This document shows positions 37,562-46,523 of a stretch of DNA of 64,000 nucleotides, piece by piece. The DNA comes from Flavobacterium gyeonganense (lineage in GTDB: Bacteria; Bacteroidota; Bacteroidia; Flavobacteriales; Flavobacteriaceae): contig NZ_CP121112.1 in the NCBI RefSeq assembly GCF_029625295.1, positions 2,976,001 through 3,040,000 on the forward strand, read 5' to 3'. The stretch's first letter is position 1, and each line of letters starts with the position of its first letter. The position numbers and the translations under genes were made by a program. Below the pieces are notes generated by a model. The model was given only the letters and a program-made list of their open reading frames with translations, did not search any database and was not told the DNA's origin.

Positions 37562-38270
37562 TTGGACAAATATAAGATTAGTATTCATTTTAGGGCTTGT
37601 TGTCTTTCTATATTCGTTTGCCCAGCACCGAAACGGAGACAGAAAACTGACGAAATCGGAGGTTATTTTTGTAGGAGAGAACAAGCTTTTTGTGAAGCCT
37701 GAAACGGTTAATAAATTGTTGATAGAAAATAAAAGAGACGCTTCCAGTATCCGAAAAGATGAGTTAGATTTGAATAAAATAGAGAAAAGCATCGATACAC
37801 AAGAGATGGTTGAGAAATCAGATGTTTTTGTAAGTATTGATGGAGTTCTTAAAGCGCGGGTAAAACAGAGAACACCAATAGCAAGAATTTATGATGGTGG
37901 AACCTCTTTCTATATTGACTATGAAGGAAATAAAATGCCTTTGTCAGACAATTTTACGGCGCGTGTTCCTCTTGTTTCGGGAACAATAAATAAAAAAAAT
38001 AACGAAGATTTAGCTGCCCTATTTCGCACAATTTATGACGATGCGTTTTTGAAAAAAAACATCATTGCAATAGAAATTATGCCTAATGGTAGCTTAAAAA
38101 TGTTTAATAGAAATTATAATTACTTCATTGATTTTGGAAGAACAATGAATGTGGATCAAAAATTCAGGAATTATAAAGCTTTTTTTCAAAAGGCTGTTTT
38201 AGATAGTTCGTTATATAAATATAATAAAATTGATCTGAGGTTTACGGAACAAGTAGTTTGCACAAAATAA
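37548..38270 (+). CDS. ftsQ: Cell-division protein FtsQ
   Basis: A 240-residue bitopic protein with one membrane helix (IRLVFILGLVVFLYSFA, about residues 9-25) and a periplasmic POTRA-like plus FtsQ domain (IEKSIDTQEMVEKSDVFVSIDGVLKARVKQRTPIARI). Sequence identity to proteobacterial FtsQ is low. Position between murC and ftsA supports the call. Confidence 0.88.
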   Translation: MKIFNWTNIRLVFILGLVVFLYSFAQHRNGDRKLTKSEVIFVGENKLFVKPETVNKLLIENKRDASSIRKDELDLNKIEKSIDTQEMVEKSDVFVSIDGVLKARVKQRTPIARIYDGGTSFYIDYEGNKMPLSDNFTARVPLVSGTINKKNNEDLAALFRTIYDDAFLKKNIIAIEIMPNGSLKMFNRNYNYFIDFGRTMNVDQKFRNYKAFFQKAVLDSSLYKYNKIDLRFTEQVVCTK

Positions 38271-38276
38271 TAGAAA

Positions 38277-39689
38277 ATGGAAAAAGATAACATTGCAGTA
38301 GGTCTAGATATTGGAACAACCAAGATAGTTGCCATGATAGGCAAGAAAAATGAATATGGGAAATTAGAAATCCTGGGCATTGGTAAATCCAAAAGTCTGG
38401 GTGTTGCGAGAGGCGTTGTAAATAACATCACCCAAACTATTCAATCGATTCAGCAAGCTATTCTTGAAGCCGAAACTAATTCAGGTTACAAAATAAAAGA
38501 TGTTGTTGTGGGTATCGCCGGACAGCACATCAGAAGTATTCAGCATACCGATTACATAAGCCGTAATAATCCGGAAGAAGTAATTGGCGAAAAAGATATT
38601 CAGCTTTTAATCGATCAGGTTAATAAACTGGCTATGCTTCCGGGAGAAGAAATTATTCATGTTTTACCCCAGGAATTTAAAATCGACGGGCAGTCTGAAA
38701 TAAAGGAACCAATAGGAATGTACGGTGGAAGACTGGAATCTAGTTTTCACGTAGTAGTGGGGCAGGCATCATCAATCCGAAATGTTGGCAGATGTATTCA
38801 GAGTTCAGGAATTGAATTATCAGGATTAACATTAGAACCGTTAGCTTCTGCAGACGCTGTTTTAAGTCAGGAAGAAAAAGAAGCTGGTGTTGCGCTTATC
38901 GATATCGGTGGGGGAACAACAGATTTAGCTATTTTTAAAGATGGAATCATTCGTCATACTGCTGTAATTCCTTTTGGAGGGAATGTAATTACAGAAGATA
39001 TCAAGGAGGGATGTTCTATTATTGAAAAGCAGGCTGAGCTTTTAAAAATAAAATTCGGATCTGCCTGGCCGGGAGAAAATAAAGATAACGAAATTGTTTC
39101 TATTCCGGGATTAAGAGGAAGAGAACCCAAAGAGATTTCACTTAAAAATCTGTCCAAAATTATTCACGCTCGTGTGGTAGAAATAATCGAACAGGTTTTT
39201 GCTGAAATTAAAGCTTACGGACATGAAGATCCGCGTAAAAAATTAATTGCTGGAATTGTTCTTACTGGTGGCGGCGCACAGTTAAAACACATTAAGCAGT
39301 TGGTAGAATATATTACAGGTATGGATACCAGAATTGGATATCCAAACGAGCATTTAGCTGGTAACTCCAGCGAGGAAATTTCAAGTCCATTATTTGCAAC
39401 TGCAGTTGGATTGGTTATGAACAGTATTGAGAATAGTACCCAAAGTGCTGTTAGAATGGAGATTGTAAATGAGCAGCCAAAAGTTGTTTATAGAAATGTT
39501 CCTCCGGTTACCCAACAGCGATACGAAGTAGAAGAAAACTACGTTGAAAGAGTAGAAACTATTCAGGAGCCAAGAGAAGTTGTGACTAGTGGCAAGGTTG
39601 AAGCAGAATCTACAGAAACTAAAATAAGAAGATCGTTTTTTGATCGATATGTTGATAAAATCAAAGATTTTTTAGACAACGCTGAATAA
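38277..39689 (+). CDS. ftsA: Cell-division actin-like protein FtsA
   Basis: Membrane tether for FtsZ. The actin-fold phosphate-1 loop GLDIGTTKIVAMIG lies near residues 8-21, and phosphate-2 ALIDIGGGTTDLAIF near residues 206-220. LTGGGAQLKHI and a C-terminal amphipathic helix (FFDRYVDKIKDFLDN) end the protein. 470 residues, with a polar linker before the helix. Confidence 0.95.
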   Translation: MEKDNIAVGLDIGTTKIVAMIGKKNEYGKLEILGIGKSKSLGVARGVVNNITQTIQSIQQAILEAETNSGYKIKDVVVGIAGQHIRSIQHTDYISRNNPEEVIGEKDIQLLIDQVNKLAMLPGEEIIHVLPQEFKIDGQSEIKEPIGMYGGRLESSFHVVVGQASSIRNVGRCIQSSGIELSGLTLEPLASADAVLSQEEKEAGVALIDIGGGTTDLAIFKDGIIRHTAVIPFGGNVITEDIKEGCSIIEKQAELLKIKFGSAWPGENKDNEIVSIPGLRGREPKEISLKNLSKIIHARVVEIIEQVFAEIKAYGHEDPRKKLIAGIVLTGGGAQLKHIKQLVEYITGMDTRIGYPNEHLAGNSSEEISSPLFATAVGLVMNSIENSTQSAVRMEIVNEQPKVVYRNVPPVTQQRYEVEENYVERVETIQEPREVVTSGKVEAESTETKIRRSFFDRYVDKIKDFLDNAE

Positions 39690-39773
39690 AAAAAGAATAA
39701 GAGAAAAGGAATTACTATTGGCCCCAAGTCAAGAGTAAAAAATGTATTAAATAAGAATTTCAAAACCAAAAAG

Positions 39774-41753
39774 ATGATGAGCAACTCAGAATTTGGAAGC
39801 ATTTCATTTGATTTACCAAAAAACCAATCAAATGTCATCAAAGTAATAGGCGTAGGAGGGGGCGGAAGTAACGCAATTAATCACATGTTCCAGCAAGGAA
39901 TAAAAGGTGTAGATTTTATCGTTTGTAATACTGATTCGCAAGCATTACAAAATAGTTCTGTTCCAAACAAAATTCAATTAGGGGTGAATTTGACAGAAGG
40001 TCTTGGAGCGGGAGCTAATCCTGATGTAGGACAACAGTCTGCTATTGAAAGTATTGCTGATATCGAAAAAATGTTGGATCGTAATACCAAAATGGTATTT
40101 ATTACCGCTGGTATGGGGGGTGGAACAGGTACGGGGGCTGCTCCGGTAATTGCGCAATTGGCAAAAGAGAGAGAAATTTTAACAGTTGGTATTGTAACAA
40201 TTCCTTTTCAGTTTGAAGGTAAAGTGCGTCAGGAGCAAGCACTTTTAGGAATCGAAAAGCTGCGTAAACAAGTAGACTCGTTAATTGTAATCAATAATAA
40301 TAAATTAAGGGAAGTATACGGAAATCTTGGTTTTAAAGCCGGATTCTCGAAAGCTGATGAAGTATTGGCAACGGCCTCAAGAGGTATTGCTGAAGTAATT
40401 ACGCATCACTATACTCAAAATATCGATTTACGTGATGCTAAAACTGTTTTGTCAAATAGTGGAACAGCTATCATGGGATCTTCTGTAGCTACTGGCGAAA
40501 ACAGGGCTAAAGAAGCTATTGTTTCAGCATTGGATTCTCCATTATTAAATGACAACAAAATCACAGGAGCCAAAAACGTATTGTTGCTTATCGTTTCTGG
40601 ATCAGACGAAATTACGCTGGATGAAATTGGAGAAATCAATGATCATATTCAGGCAGAAGCAGGTTATAATGCCAATATTATCATGGGGGTTGGTGAAGAC
40701 GAATCTCTGGGTGAAGCTATTGCTGTAACTATTATCGCAACTGGTTTTGATGTTGAACAACAAAACGAGATTGTAAATACTGAACCTAAAAAAATCATTC
40801 ATACACTAGAAGATGAGCAAAGAAGTGTTCATAATCTAACAAACAGACCGCTTGCTTCTTTTGATTTAAATGCTGAAACGCCTATTGCAAAACCAGAGCA
40901 GAAAGTTGTTTTTGATTTGATGGAAGATACAAATGCTCCGGTAATACCTACTCCAATAACTCCAGTTAATGTTGCTCCAACTATGAATCAGGAAGAGTTA
41001 GTGGTAATGTCAGAGTTTATCAAAAATCTTGATGTAACTTTTGAAATTGTTTCGCCAATTACAGATATAGATTTTACAATTTCAACCCCGGAGGTAAAGA
41101 CTTTTGAGGAAACACAAGCCCCGCAAAGAATTTTCGAGAAGCAGGAACAAACTACATTTTCATTTGATTTACCTCTTTTCAGAGCTGAACCAGAAGTAAA
41201 GAAAGAACCAGTTATAGAGGATAATAAAATTTTATTCGAACTGACAAATGAAACCCGTAACATAAAAGTTAATGAACCAGTTTCTTTTGTACCGGTTACA
41301 GAACTTTCTGAAAATGGAATTATAAAGTATTCGTTAGAAGAATATATGGAGGTGGAGAACGATTTAATCGCATCAAAACCGGTTGAAAAAGTGATAGAAG
41401 ATATAATTCCTGAAGAATTAAATATCACATTGAAACCAAAAACTGAATTTGCCAGCGAACCTGATTTTTCATCAGCTTCAAATGTTTCTCCAATGGAATT
41501 GACAATTGAGGAAACGTTACGTCTAAGAGCTGAGGAGAGAAGAAGAAAACTAAAGGAATTCAATTATAAATTTCATAACAATGTTTCCAGAATTGATGAA
41601 CTTGAAAAAGAACCGGCATATAAAAGATTAGGAATCGATTTGTCGAATTCACAATCAAATAACACCAATTCAAGAATTTCAGTTGGTACAGACAGTAATA
41701 ATGATTTGCAATTACGTTCAAATAATTCGTTTTTGCACGACAACGTAGATTAG
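39774..41753 (+). CDS. ftsZ: Cell-division tubulin-like protein FtsZ with long C-terminal linker
   Basis: Forms the Z-ring. The GTPase core spans about residues 1-335, with AGMGGGTGTGAAP near 114-126 and the T7-loop NIDLRD near 215. It is followed by about 300 residues of acidic linker and a conserved basic tail (EEPAYKRLGIDL-like, PAYKRLGIDLSN). 659 residues compared with 383 in E. coli. The start may be 39774 or the adjacent ATG at 39777. A strong terminator follows. Confidence 0.95.
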   Translation: MMSNSEFGSISFDLPKNQSNVIKVIGVGGGGSNAINHMFQQGIKGVDFIVCNTDSQALQNSSVPNKIQLGVNLTEGLGAGANPDVGQQSAIESIADIEKMLDRNTKMVFITAGMGGGTGTGAAPVIAQLAKEREILTVGIVTIPFQFEGKVRQEQALLGIEKLRKQVDSLIVINNNKLREVYGNLGFKAGFSKADEVLATASRGIAEVITHHYTQNIDLRDAKTVLSNSGTAIMGSSVATGENRAKEAIVSALDSPLLNDNKITGAKNVLLLIVSGSDEITLDEIGEINDHIQAEAGYNANIIMGVGEDESLGEAIAVTIIATGFDVEQQNEIVNTEPKKIIHTLEDEQRSVHNLTNRPLASFDLNAETPIAKPEQKVVFDLMEDTNAPVIPTPITPVNVAPTMNQEELVVMSEFIKNLDVTFEIVSPITDIDFTISTPEVKTFEETQAPQRIFEKQEQTTFSFDLPLFRAEPEVKKEPVIEDNKILFELTNETRNIKVNEPVSFVPVTELSENGIIKYSLEEYMEVENDLIASKPVEKVIEDIIPEELNITLKPKTEFASEPDFSSASNVSPMELTIEETLRLRAEERRRKLKEFNYKFHNNVSRIDELEKEPAYKRLGIDLSNSQSNNTNSRISVGTDSNNDLQLRSNNSFLHDNVD

Positions 41754-41777
41754 TTTTAAAAATCTAAATATTTGGAT

Positions 41778-41817
41778 AGCCCGAAAATTGGATTTAATTT
41801 TCGGGTTATTTTTTTTA
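41778..41817 (+). terminator. Terminator of the dcw cluster after ftsZ
   Basis: 12-bp stem AGCCCGAAAATT/AATTTTCGGGTT (one G-T pair) with loop GGATTT and a T-run. Confidence 0.88.
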
Positions 41818-41949
41818 TCTTCGCACAGAATTTAAAATTTGATTTTTTTAAATAGACATTCAGGCGTCTGTTATTGTTACAAACGAAGTCAAAATAATCC
41901 AATTAATATAGCAATGATAAGCAGCTTGCTTATTTAAATAAAATATAAG

Positions 41950-42399
41950 ATGAGTTTACAAGCACAAATCATGGATGAGATTAAAACCGCCATGAAAGCA
42001 AAAGATACGGTAGCTTTAGAAGCTTTAAGGGCAGTTAAGTCGGAATTATTATTAGCCTCAACATCATCAGGTTCTAAAGAAGAATTAACTGAGGATGAAG
42101 AGATAAAACTACTTCAGCGATTGGTAAAAACGCGTAAAGAGAGTGCCAGAATTTTTACTGAACAAAACCGTCCCGATTTAGCTGAACCTGAATTGGCTCA
42201 GGTTGCAGTAATTGAAAAGTTTTTGCCTGCTCAGTTAAGTGAAGAAGAAATAGAAGCTGTGATAGCAAAAATTATTGCTGAAACAGGAGCTTCAGGAATT
42301 GCTTCAATGGGTAAAGTAATGGGATTAGCATCTGCTCAACTGGGTGGAACTGCTGAAGGCAAAACCATTTCTACGATTGTTAAAAAATTACTTTCGTAA
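41950..42399 (+). CDS. GatB/YqeY domain-containing protein
   Basis: A 149-residue YqeY-like protein, related to the tRNA-binding tail of GatB. Typical features are MDEIKTAMKAKDTVALEALRAVKSELL at the N-terminus and SMGKVMGLASAQLGGTAEGKTISTIVKKLL at the C-terminus. The function is not established. It is separated from ftsZ by a terminator but follows it as in many Bacteroidetes. Confidence 0.92.
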   Translation: MSLQAQIMDEIKTAMKAKDTVALEALRAVKSELLLASTSSGSKEELTEDEEIKLLQRLVKTRKESARIFTEQNRPDLAEPELAQVAVIEKFLPAQLSEEEIEAVIAKIIAETGASGIASMGKVMGLASAQLGGTAEGKTISTIVKKLLS

Positions 42400-42472
42400 T
42401 AATAAAAAATAAATATCTCAGATTCTCAATTCCAATCTCTAAAATGGATTTTGAATTTGATTATTTAATATT

Positions 42473-42546
42473 GATCGCGTAGTTCAACTGGATAGAATAT
42501 CAGATTTCGGCTCTGAGGGTTGGGGGTTCGAACCCCTCCGCGATCA
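42473..42546 (+). tRNA. tRNA-Arg (anticodon TCG)
   Basis: A 74-nt tRNA. Acceptor GATCGCG/CGCGATC is perfect with discriminator A. The anticodon stem is TCAGA/TCTGA with loop TTTCGGC (anticodon TCG, reading CGA), and the T-arm GGGGG-TTCGAAC-CCCTC has one wobble. No CCA is encoded. It is followed by a hairpin terminator. Confidence 0.95.
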
Positions 42547-42554
42547 CTTTGAAA

Positions 42555-42592
42555 GGACAGAGGAGAGAAATTTTTCTTCTTTGTCTTTTTTT
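42555..42592 (+). terminator. Terminator after tRNA-Arg
   Basis: Stem GACAGAGGAGA/TCTTCTTTGTC, 11 bp with two G-T pairs, followed by eight T. Confidence 0.7.
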
Positions 42593-42593
42593 T

Positions 42594-42672
42594 AGGAGCT
42601 GTTTCCAGCCATCCGCTATATCTTTCCCTGCCTAAAAAAGTCAGGCAAAGGATGCCGCTTCTGTCTGGGCTA
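42594..42672 (+). repeat. Dispersed structured element, copy B
   Basis: 79 bases beginning AGGAGCTGTTTCCAGC and ending TCTGGGCTA. The core CCGCTATATCTTT is identical to copy A. The central hairpin differs (TGCCT/AGGCA with flanking CTTT/AAAG) and is followed by the shared GGATGYCGCTTC. It lies between a tRNA-Arg terminator and the convergent 42696-43442 gene. Confidence 0.78.
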
Positions 42673-42695
42673 CTGTGTTGGATCTTGATAAAGTA

Positions 42696-43442
42696 TTATT
42701 CCTCAAAAACTTTCTCTGTATCAACCGGATTGTTTTCCTGATATATTTTTTTGCCAATTATACCTTTGTCACCCAATGCACGTCCTTTAATTAGCCAGGC
42801 AATACCAAAAGCAAAAAGAGAAAGAGATTCAAAAATCAAAGTTGAATAGGTAGAAAGTTCCAGGATTTCTGAAACCGGTACCATAATTACAAATGCAATA
42901 ATCGAATAACCACAGAATCTGTAGATGTTATTTTCGTTTAAAATACTTTTAGGACTTCGGGTTTCATTAAGTTGCCCAACGGTAAAAACGTTGATAGCCA
43001 ATAAAGCCATTATTAGGAATAGTATAGCAGCACAACCATAATGAAGCCAGCCAAGATATTTTTCTGGGTATGGAATTAAAGTATAAATTTTATTAGCAAA
43101 ATCATTTGGGTTTGTAGGGAATAACGCCACACCCGCAGCCATAATTCCGGCAATATTAGTTAGTAAGTTATCGTTTTTCCAGATAGATGTATTTCCAGAA
43201 CCTCTGTAACAAATTAAAAATAATCCAACTGCAAATAAAGTTCCTGTAAAAATTTCTCTAAGATTTGTATAATAATAATGGCTTATTGAAGGCTGAAGTT
43301 GAGTTTTGAAAAACGGGAAAAATGATAAGCTGATTAGAAGTATCGGAAGACTTATTCCTAAATACCCAATAGTGCGTCTTATTCTTCTATAAGTAAAAAG
43401 ATGATATTTTTCAACTTTAACACCGTCCTGATCAATTTTCAT
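42696..43442 (-). CDS. DUF998-like seven-helix membrane protein
   Basis: A 248-residue integral-membrane protein of unknown function with about seven predicted helices: IGYLGISLPILLISLSFFPFF, then TGTLFAVGLFLICYRG, ITGIMAAGVALFPTN and others. The pattern of RGSG...ALFPTNP is reminiscent of the DUF998 group. It lies 29 bases after the Mpo1-like gene on the same strand, so an operon is likely. Confidence 0.65.
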   Translation of the reverse strand: MKIDQDGVKVEKYHLFTYRRIRRTIGYLGISLPILLISLSFFPFFKTQLQPSISHYYYTNLREIFTGTLFAVGLFLICYRGSGNTSIWKNDNLLTNIAGIMAAGVALFPTNPNDFANKIYTLIPYPEKYLGWLHYGCAAILFLIMALLAINVFTVGQLNETRSPKSILNENNIYRFCGYSIIAFVIMVPVSEILELSTYSTLIFESLSLFAFGIAWLIKGRALGDKGIIGKKIYQENNPVDTEKVFEE

Positions 43443-43471
43443 AATGCGGAATCATTAGGGAGTGATAAACT

Positions 43472-43945
43472 TTATGAATGCTGCTTCCCTGAAAACAAAT
43501 TCTCCACAACCCAAGCCGGGCCAATTAGTAAAAACTGGAGGTCTTTTAAGAAAGAAGGTTTTTTCCCTTCAATATTATGTCCGTAAAATTGCCCAATCCA
43601 AGCAATTACAAAAACGCCAATTGAAAATAACCATAAAGGAACGAATTGCGAGATGTAATAGTTTACAATCAGGCAAATAGCTGAAAAAAGGGCAATTTTT
43701 AAAGCCATAGCAACAGACAGCCGAATATAGAAAATCAGTACAAAAAGTAATACTGCTACAGCCCAGTTTTCGATTATTGGCGTTTTGAGTCGTAAAGTAT
43801 TAGCAATTAAATTGCTTGGGATACTCATGAGTAAACCTACGATAGAAAAGTAGATGGCCGGTACACACACATAATGTATGGCTTTATTTTTGGGATTCTG
43901 ATGACTAACAGCGTATTCTTCAAACCATTGTTCTAATGTTTTCAT
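43472..43945 (-). CDS. Mpo1-like membrane protein (DUF962)
   Basis: A 157-residue membrane protein. The N-terminal MKTLEQWFEEYAVSHQNPKNKAIHYVCVP and the HYVCVPAIYFSIVGLL region match the Mpo1/YGL010w family, whose yeast member is an Fe(II)-dependent dioxygenase of 2-hydroxy fatty acids; His residues are conserved in HQNP and IHYV. I chose the ATG at 43945 because a TAnnTTTG promoter lies just upstream of it; an upstream in-frame ATG would lie above that promoter. Confidence 0.82.
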   Translation of the reverse strand: MKTLEQWFEEYAVSHQNPKNKAIHYVCVPAIYFSIVGLLMSIPSNLIANTLRLKTPIIENWAVAVLLFVLIFYIRLSVAMALKIALFSAICLIVNYYISQFVPLWLFSIGVFVIAWIGQFYGHNIEGKKPSFLKDLQFLLIGPAWVVENLFSGKQHS

Positions 43946-43968
43946 TTTTTGAGGTTTAGGAATTCTAT

Positions 43969-43976
43969 CAAATCTA
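43969..43976 (-). promoter_or_regulatory. -7 box for Mpo1-like gene
   Basis: TAGATTTG on the - strand, 23 bases before the chosen ATG at 43945. Confidence 0.5.
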
Positions 43977-44079
43977 TTAAATATTTTTGATTTAGGCACA
44001 AACTTTTGTATTGATTCTATTTTTTCAAATTTGTGAATATCTATTTTGTAAAAAAGTGAGTTTTATTTCTGCTAAAATC

Positions 44080-44087
44080 TATCTTTG
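44080..44087 (+). promoter_or_regulatory. -7 box for DUF4494 gene
   Basis: TATCTTTG, 20 bases before the ATG at 44108. Confidence 0.55.
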
Positions 44088-44107
44088 GCATCCTTAAAAA
44101 AATAAAT

Positions 44108-44653
44108 ATGAGTGCAATTTGGTATGAATGCAAGGTAAAATATAGAAAAACTGATGATATTGGATCGCAAAAGGTCACAACAGAACCTTATTTAGTGGAT
44201 GCAATATCTTATACGGAAGCTGAAAGCAGAATCAATGAAGAAATGAAAGCTTATGTGAGCGAAGAATTTAAAATCACAAACATAAAAGTGGCAAATTATG
44301 CAGAAATTCATCCGTTCGAAAATGCAGACCGTTGGTTTAAATCAAAAGTTTCTTTAATAGCTTTTGATGAAGAGAGCGGAAAAGAACGCAAAACCAACAT
44401 GTATATACTGGTACAGGCTAATGATGTAAAAGAAGCTTATGATAATACTGTTGCGGTTATGAAAAATACTATGGGAGATTACACTATTCCCGCAATTTCA
44501 GAGTCGCCAATTATGGATGTTTTTCCTTATTTCAGTGGAGAAGAGGAAGATTTAGAACTATTAGAAAGATTCAATACGCTCAAGGCTTCAAAACCTGAAT
44601 TAGTAGCTGCGGGAGAATCACAAGAAGATTATTTTGAAACTGAAAATGAATAA
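44108..44653 (+). CDS. DUF4494 domain-containing protein
   Basis: A 181-residue soluble protein. The N-terminal IWYECKVKYRKTDDIGSQKVTTEPYLVDAISYTEAE and the following ADRWFKSKVSLIAFDEESGKERKTN are characteristic of DUF4494, a Bacteroidetes family with no known role. It is monocistronic, with a strong terminator. Confidence 0.88.
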   Translation: MSAIWYECKVKYRKTDDIGSQKVTTEPYLVDAISYTEAESRINEEMKAYVSEEFKITNIKVANYAEIHPFENADRWFKSKVSLIAFDEESGKERKTNMYILVQANDVKEAYDNTVAVMKNTMGDYTIPAISESPIMDVFPYFSGEEEDLELLERFNTLKASKPELVAAGESQEDYFETENE

Positions 44654-44667
44654 ATCATAAGATAATT

Positions 44668-44705
44668 AAAAAGGGAGAAAACAAAGTAGTTTTCTCCCTT
44701 TTTAA
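44668..44705 (+). terminator. Terminator after DUF4494 gene
   Basis: Perfect 15-bp stem (44668-44682 with 44689-44703) and a 6-base loop, A-run and T-run on either side. Confidence 0.88.
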
Positions 44706-44751
44706 TTAGTAAGCACAGATTAGAATATTTTGCTGACCAGCTAAAATGACC

Positions 44752-44847
44752 TCAATAGCCAGATTGTATCCATTTTTGTAAAATCAGAAAAAAGATAGCA
44801 ACAATAAGAAATACAATCCAAAGTCCAAGTAGCATTTTTTTGGTCAT
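44752..44847 (-). CDS. Small 31-residue single-helix membrane protein
   Basis: ATG at 44847 to TGA at 44752 encodes MTKKMLLGLWIVFLIVAIFF followed by LILQKWIQSGY: a basic N-terminus, one hydrophobic helix of about 19 residues and a short polar tail. A good promoter, TTG-N17-TAATTTTG, lies upstream on the same strand (box 44978-44985), giving a leader of about 125 bases. No family is recognised. The hydrophobic helix and promoter support it, but it may also be chance. Confidence 0.5.
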   Translation of the reverse strand: MTKKMLLGLWIVFLIVAIFFLILQKWIQSGY

Positions 44848-44977
44848 TTTTTAATTTTTTCTTTAATTGAGATTATTTTATAATTCAGTTATTATGATTC
44901 ATTTTAACTGTTTTGTTTTTTTTAGCTTAAAAGCACATTAAAAAACAAGTATTATGGGTTAAAAACAGTTTTTTATG

Positions 44978-44985
44978 CAAAATTA
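44978..44985 (-). promoter_or_regulatory. Promoter for the small membrane protein or an RNA
   Basis: On the - strand TAATTTTG with TTG 17 bases upstream (45003-45005), a full match to the flavobacterial consensus. The region 44850-45199 otherwise holds no ORF. Confidence 0.55.
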
Positions 44986-45199
44986 TATATTTTTTAACTG
45001 TTCAATATTACAAAATTAAATCGATTAAGTGTAAAATAAATCGGTAAAAAACGTATTATTTCTTATTTGACAATATACAGAACGCTTTAGTATCTATAAT
45101 TTGATTTCTGTAGTCTATTTTTATAATATCATTAATTTTATTTGAAAAGGGGAAATAAAAATGATTAATTGCGTAAATTACTTACAGAGAAGTTGGGAT

Positions 45200-46429
45200 T
45201 TATTTTTGGTTATAATTAAAAGCATTGTCCCATAACTCATCAATTTTGATAAGTGCATCTTCAAGGGCAATGACTTTCCACTTGCCATTAGTTTCAATTC
45301 CAAGGCCTATGTCTTTTAATTTTAGTAAGGCTTCTTTTGTGTTAAAATCAAGATTCGTGTTTAATTTATTTTTAAACCAAGTCTCTATTTGATCATCAAT
45401 TTCTTCAGTTGTTAACGGATCTTTACTTCTGTGTAAAAAAGAGTATGCCAAAATAGTTTCTTTGAGTACTTCTTCTTCGGATGAATTTAAAAGTGAATAA
45501 AATACGCCGCTATTATTTCCAATATTTTTAAAATACAGGCTGTCAGAAAGCATTTTAGAGTACCTGATTTTCTTATTTATAAAATTATTATATTGGCGAA
45601 AACAATATGCAGATAAAATTCCCAATGCAATTAATCCCTGATTTAGAGAGGTTTTACTATTTAATAAATCAATAGCTTCTCCTGTTCTGTAAGCTTCGTA
45701 CATATTAATCAAGGCAGGGATCACTTTTGCAGTTAGTAATGAAATTCCACCAAATATTCCAGGCACCCAAAGTAAAAGTTTGTCTGTAGTGGACATTTTT
45801 GGAATGGCATTTGGAAAAATCGTTTCAAGATCATTTTTAGGAACGCGTTTAAAAATTTTCAGGACAATTGATCCGGGGTCAACCGGCATTTTTCCCAGTT
45901 TTACTTTTTTTGTAGTAAGATAATCAGCATCGTTATAATTTAGGTAAATCATGACGCGCTCATAGTATTCGATCTCAATTTCTTTTTTCCAGAAAATATA
46001 TTTTTTTACTTTTTCTTTGGTTTTATGTTGCCCGCGAACATAAAGTTCATAGTCTTTGAAGGCATTAAGATCTATTGAAAGTTTTAAGCCAATTAAATCA
46101 GATTCTTTAAATGCTTTGTCTAAGGTTTCCTGCTCGACACGCCTATAGTTGCCGTTTTTTAAAACTTTTAGAAGTGTCTCCTTAAAAATTAAATAGTTGC
46201 TTTTTCCAATATATATTTCACGTTCTTTCTCACTTAAATCAGGATCGAATAAGCCATAGTTTTGTTTTAGGTTCCGATTAAGGTTAAAAGTTTCATAATG
46301 ATAATAGTGTTCGATTATGTCGAATAACTTTTTAAAATCTTCTACTTTTTTCTGATCTTCTGCAAAAGCAGCTATTTGTTGATCGAGTAAAAATTCCTTA
46401 TTGAAAGGAATGTAATTTTCTCGTCTCAT
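45200..46429 (-). CDS. DUF3754 (TMEM143-like) membrane protein
   Basis: A 409-residue protein with a soluble N-terminal half (REKYIPFNKEFLLDQQI-like start, YYERVMIYLNYND, VDPGSIVLKIFKRVPKNDLETIFPNAIPKMSTTDKLLLWVPGIFGG) and two membrane helices around residues 225-290. Its C-terminus contains YFKNIGNNSGVFYSLLNSSEEEE-like helices. This layout matches DUF3754/TMEM143 proteins, function unknown. It has its own promoter box at 46470. Confidence 0.8.
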   Translation of the reverse strand: MRRENYIPFNKEFLLDQQIAAFAEDQKKVEDFKKLFDIIEHYYHYETFNLNRNLKQNYGLFDPDLSEKEREIYIGKSNYLIFKETLLKVLKNGNYRRVEQETLDKAFKESDLIGLKLSIDLNAFKDYELYVRGQHKTKEKVKKYIFWKKEIEIEYYERVMIYLNYNDADYLTTKKVKLGKMPVDPGSIVLKIFKRVPKNDLETIFPNAIPKMSTTDKLLLWVPGIFGGISLLTAKVIPALINMYEAYRTGEAIDLLNSKTSLNQGLIALGILSAYCFRQYNNFINKKIRYSKMLSDSLYFKNIGNNSGVFYSLLNSSEEEVLKETILAYSFLHRSKDPLTTEEIDDQIETWFKNKLNTNLDFNTKEALLKLKDIGLGIETNGKWKVIALEDALIKIDELWDNAFNYNQK

Positions 46430-46469
46430 AAGAGTATTGGGCTTTAATTTTTTCAGGGCATTTTAAACA

Positions 46470-46477
46470 CAAAAATA
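46470..46477 (-). promoter_or_regulatory. -7 box for DUF3754 gene
   Basis: TATTTTTG on the - strand, 40 bases before the ATG at 46429. Confidence 0.5.
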
Positions 46478-46523
46478 CCACCCTAAATTTGATTTTTGGA
46501 GTGTTATATGTATAAAGTTTATT

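Noticed and set aside
40988..41563. 191-codon ORF antisense to the ftsZ linker
   Set aside because: Same cause: the acidic linker gives a long open Ser/Phe-rich frame on the other strand.
43946..43999. Upstream start of the Mpo1-like gene
   Set aside because: The promoter box lies downstream of it, so translation from there is unlikely.
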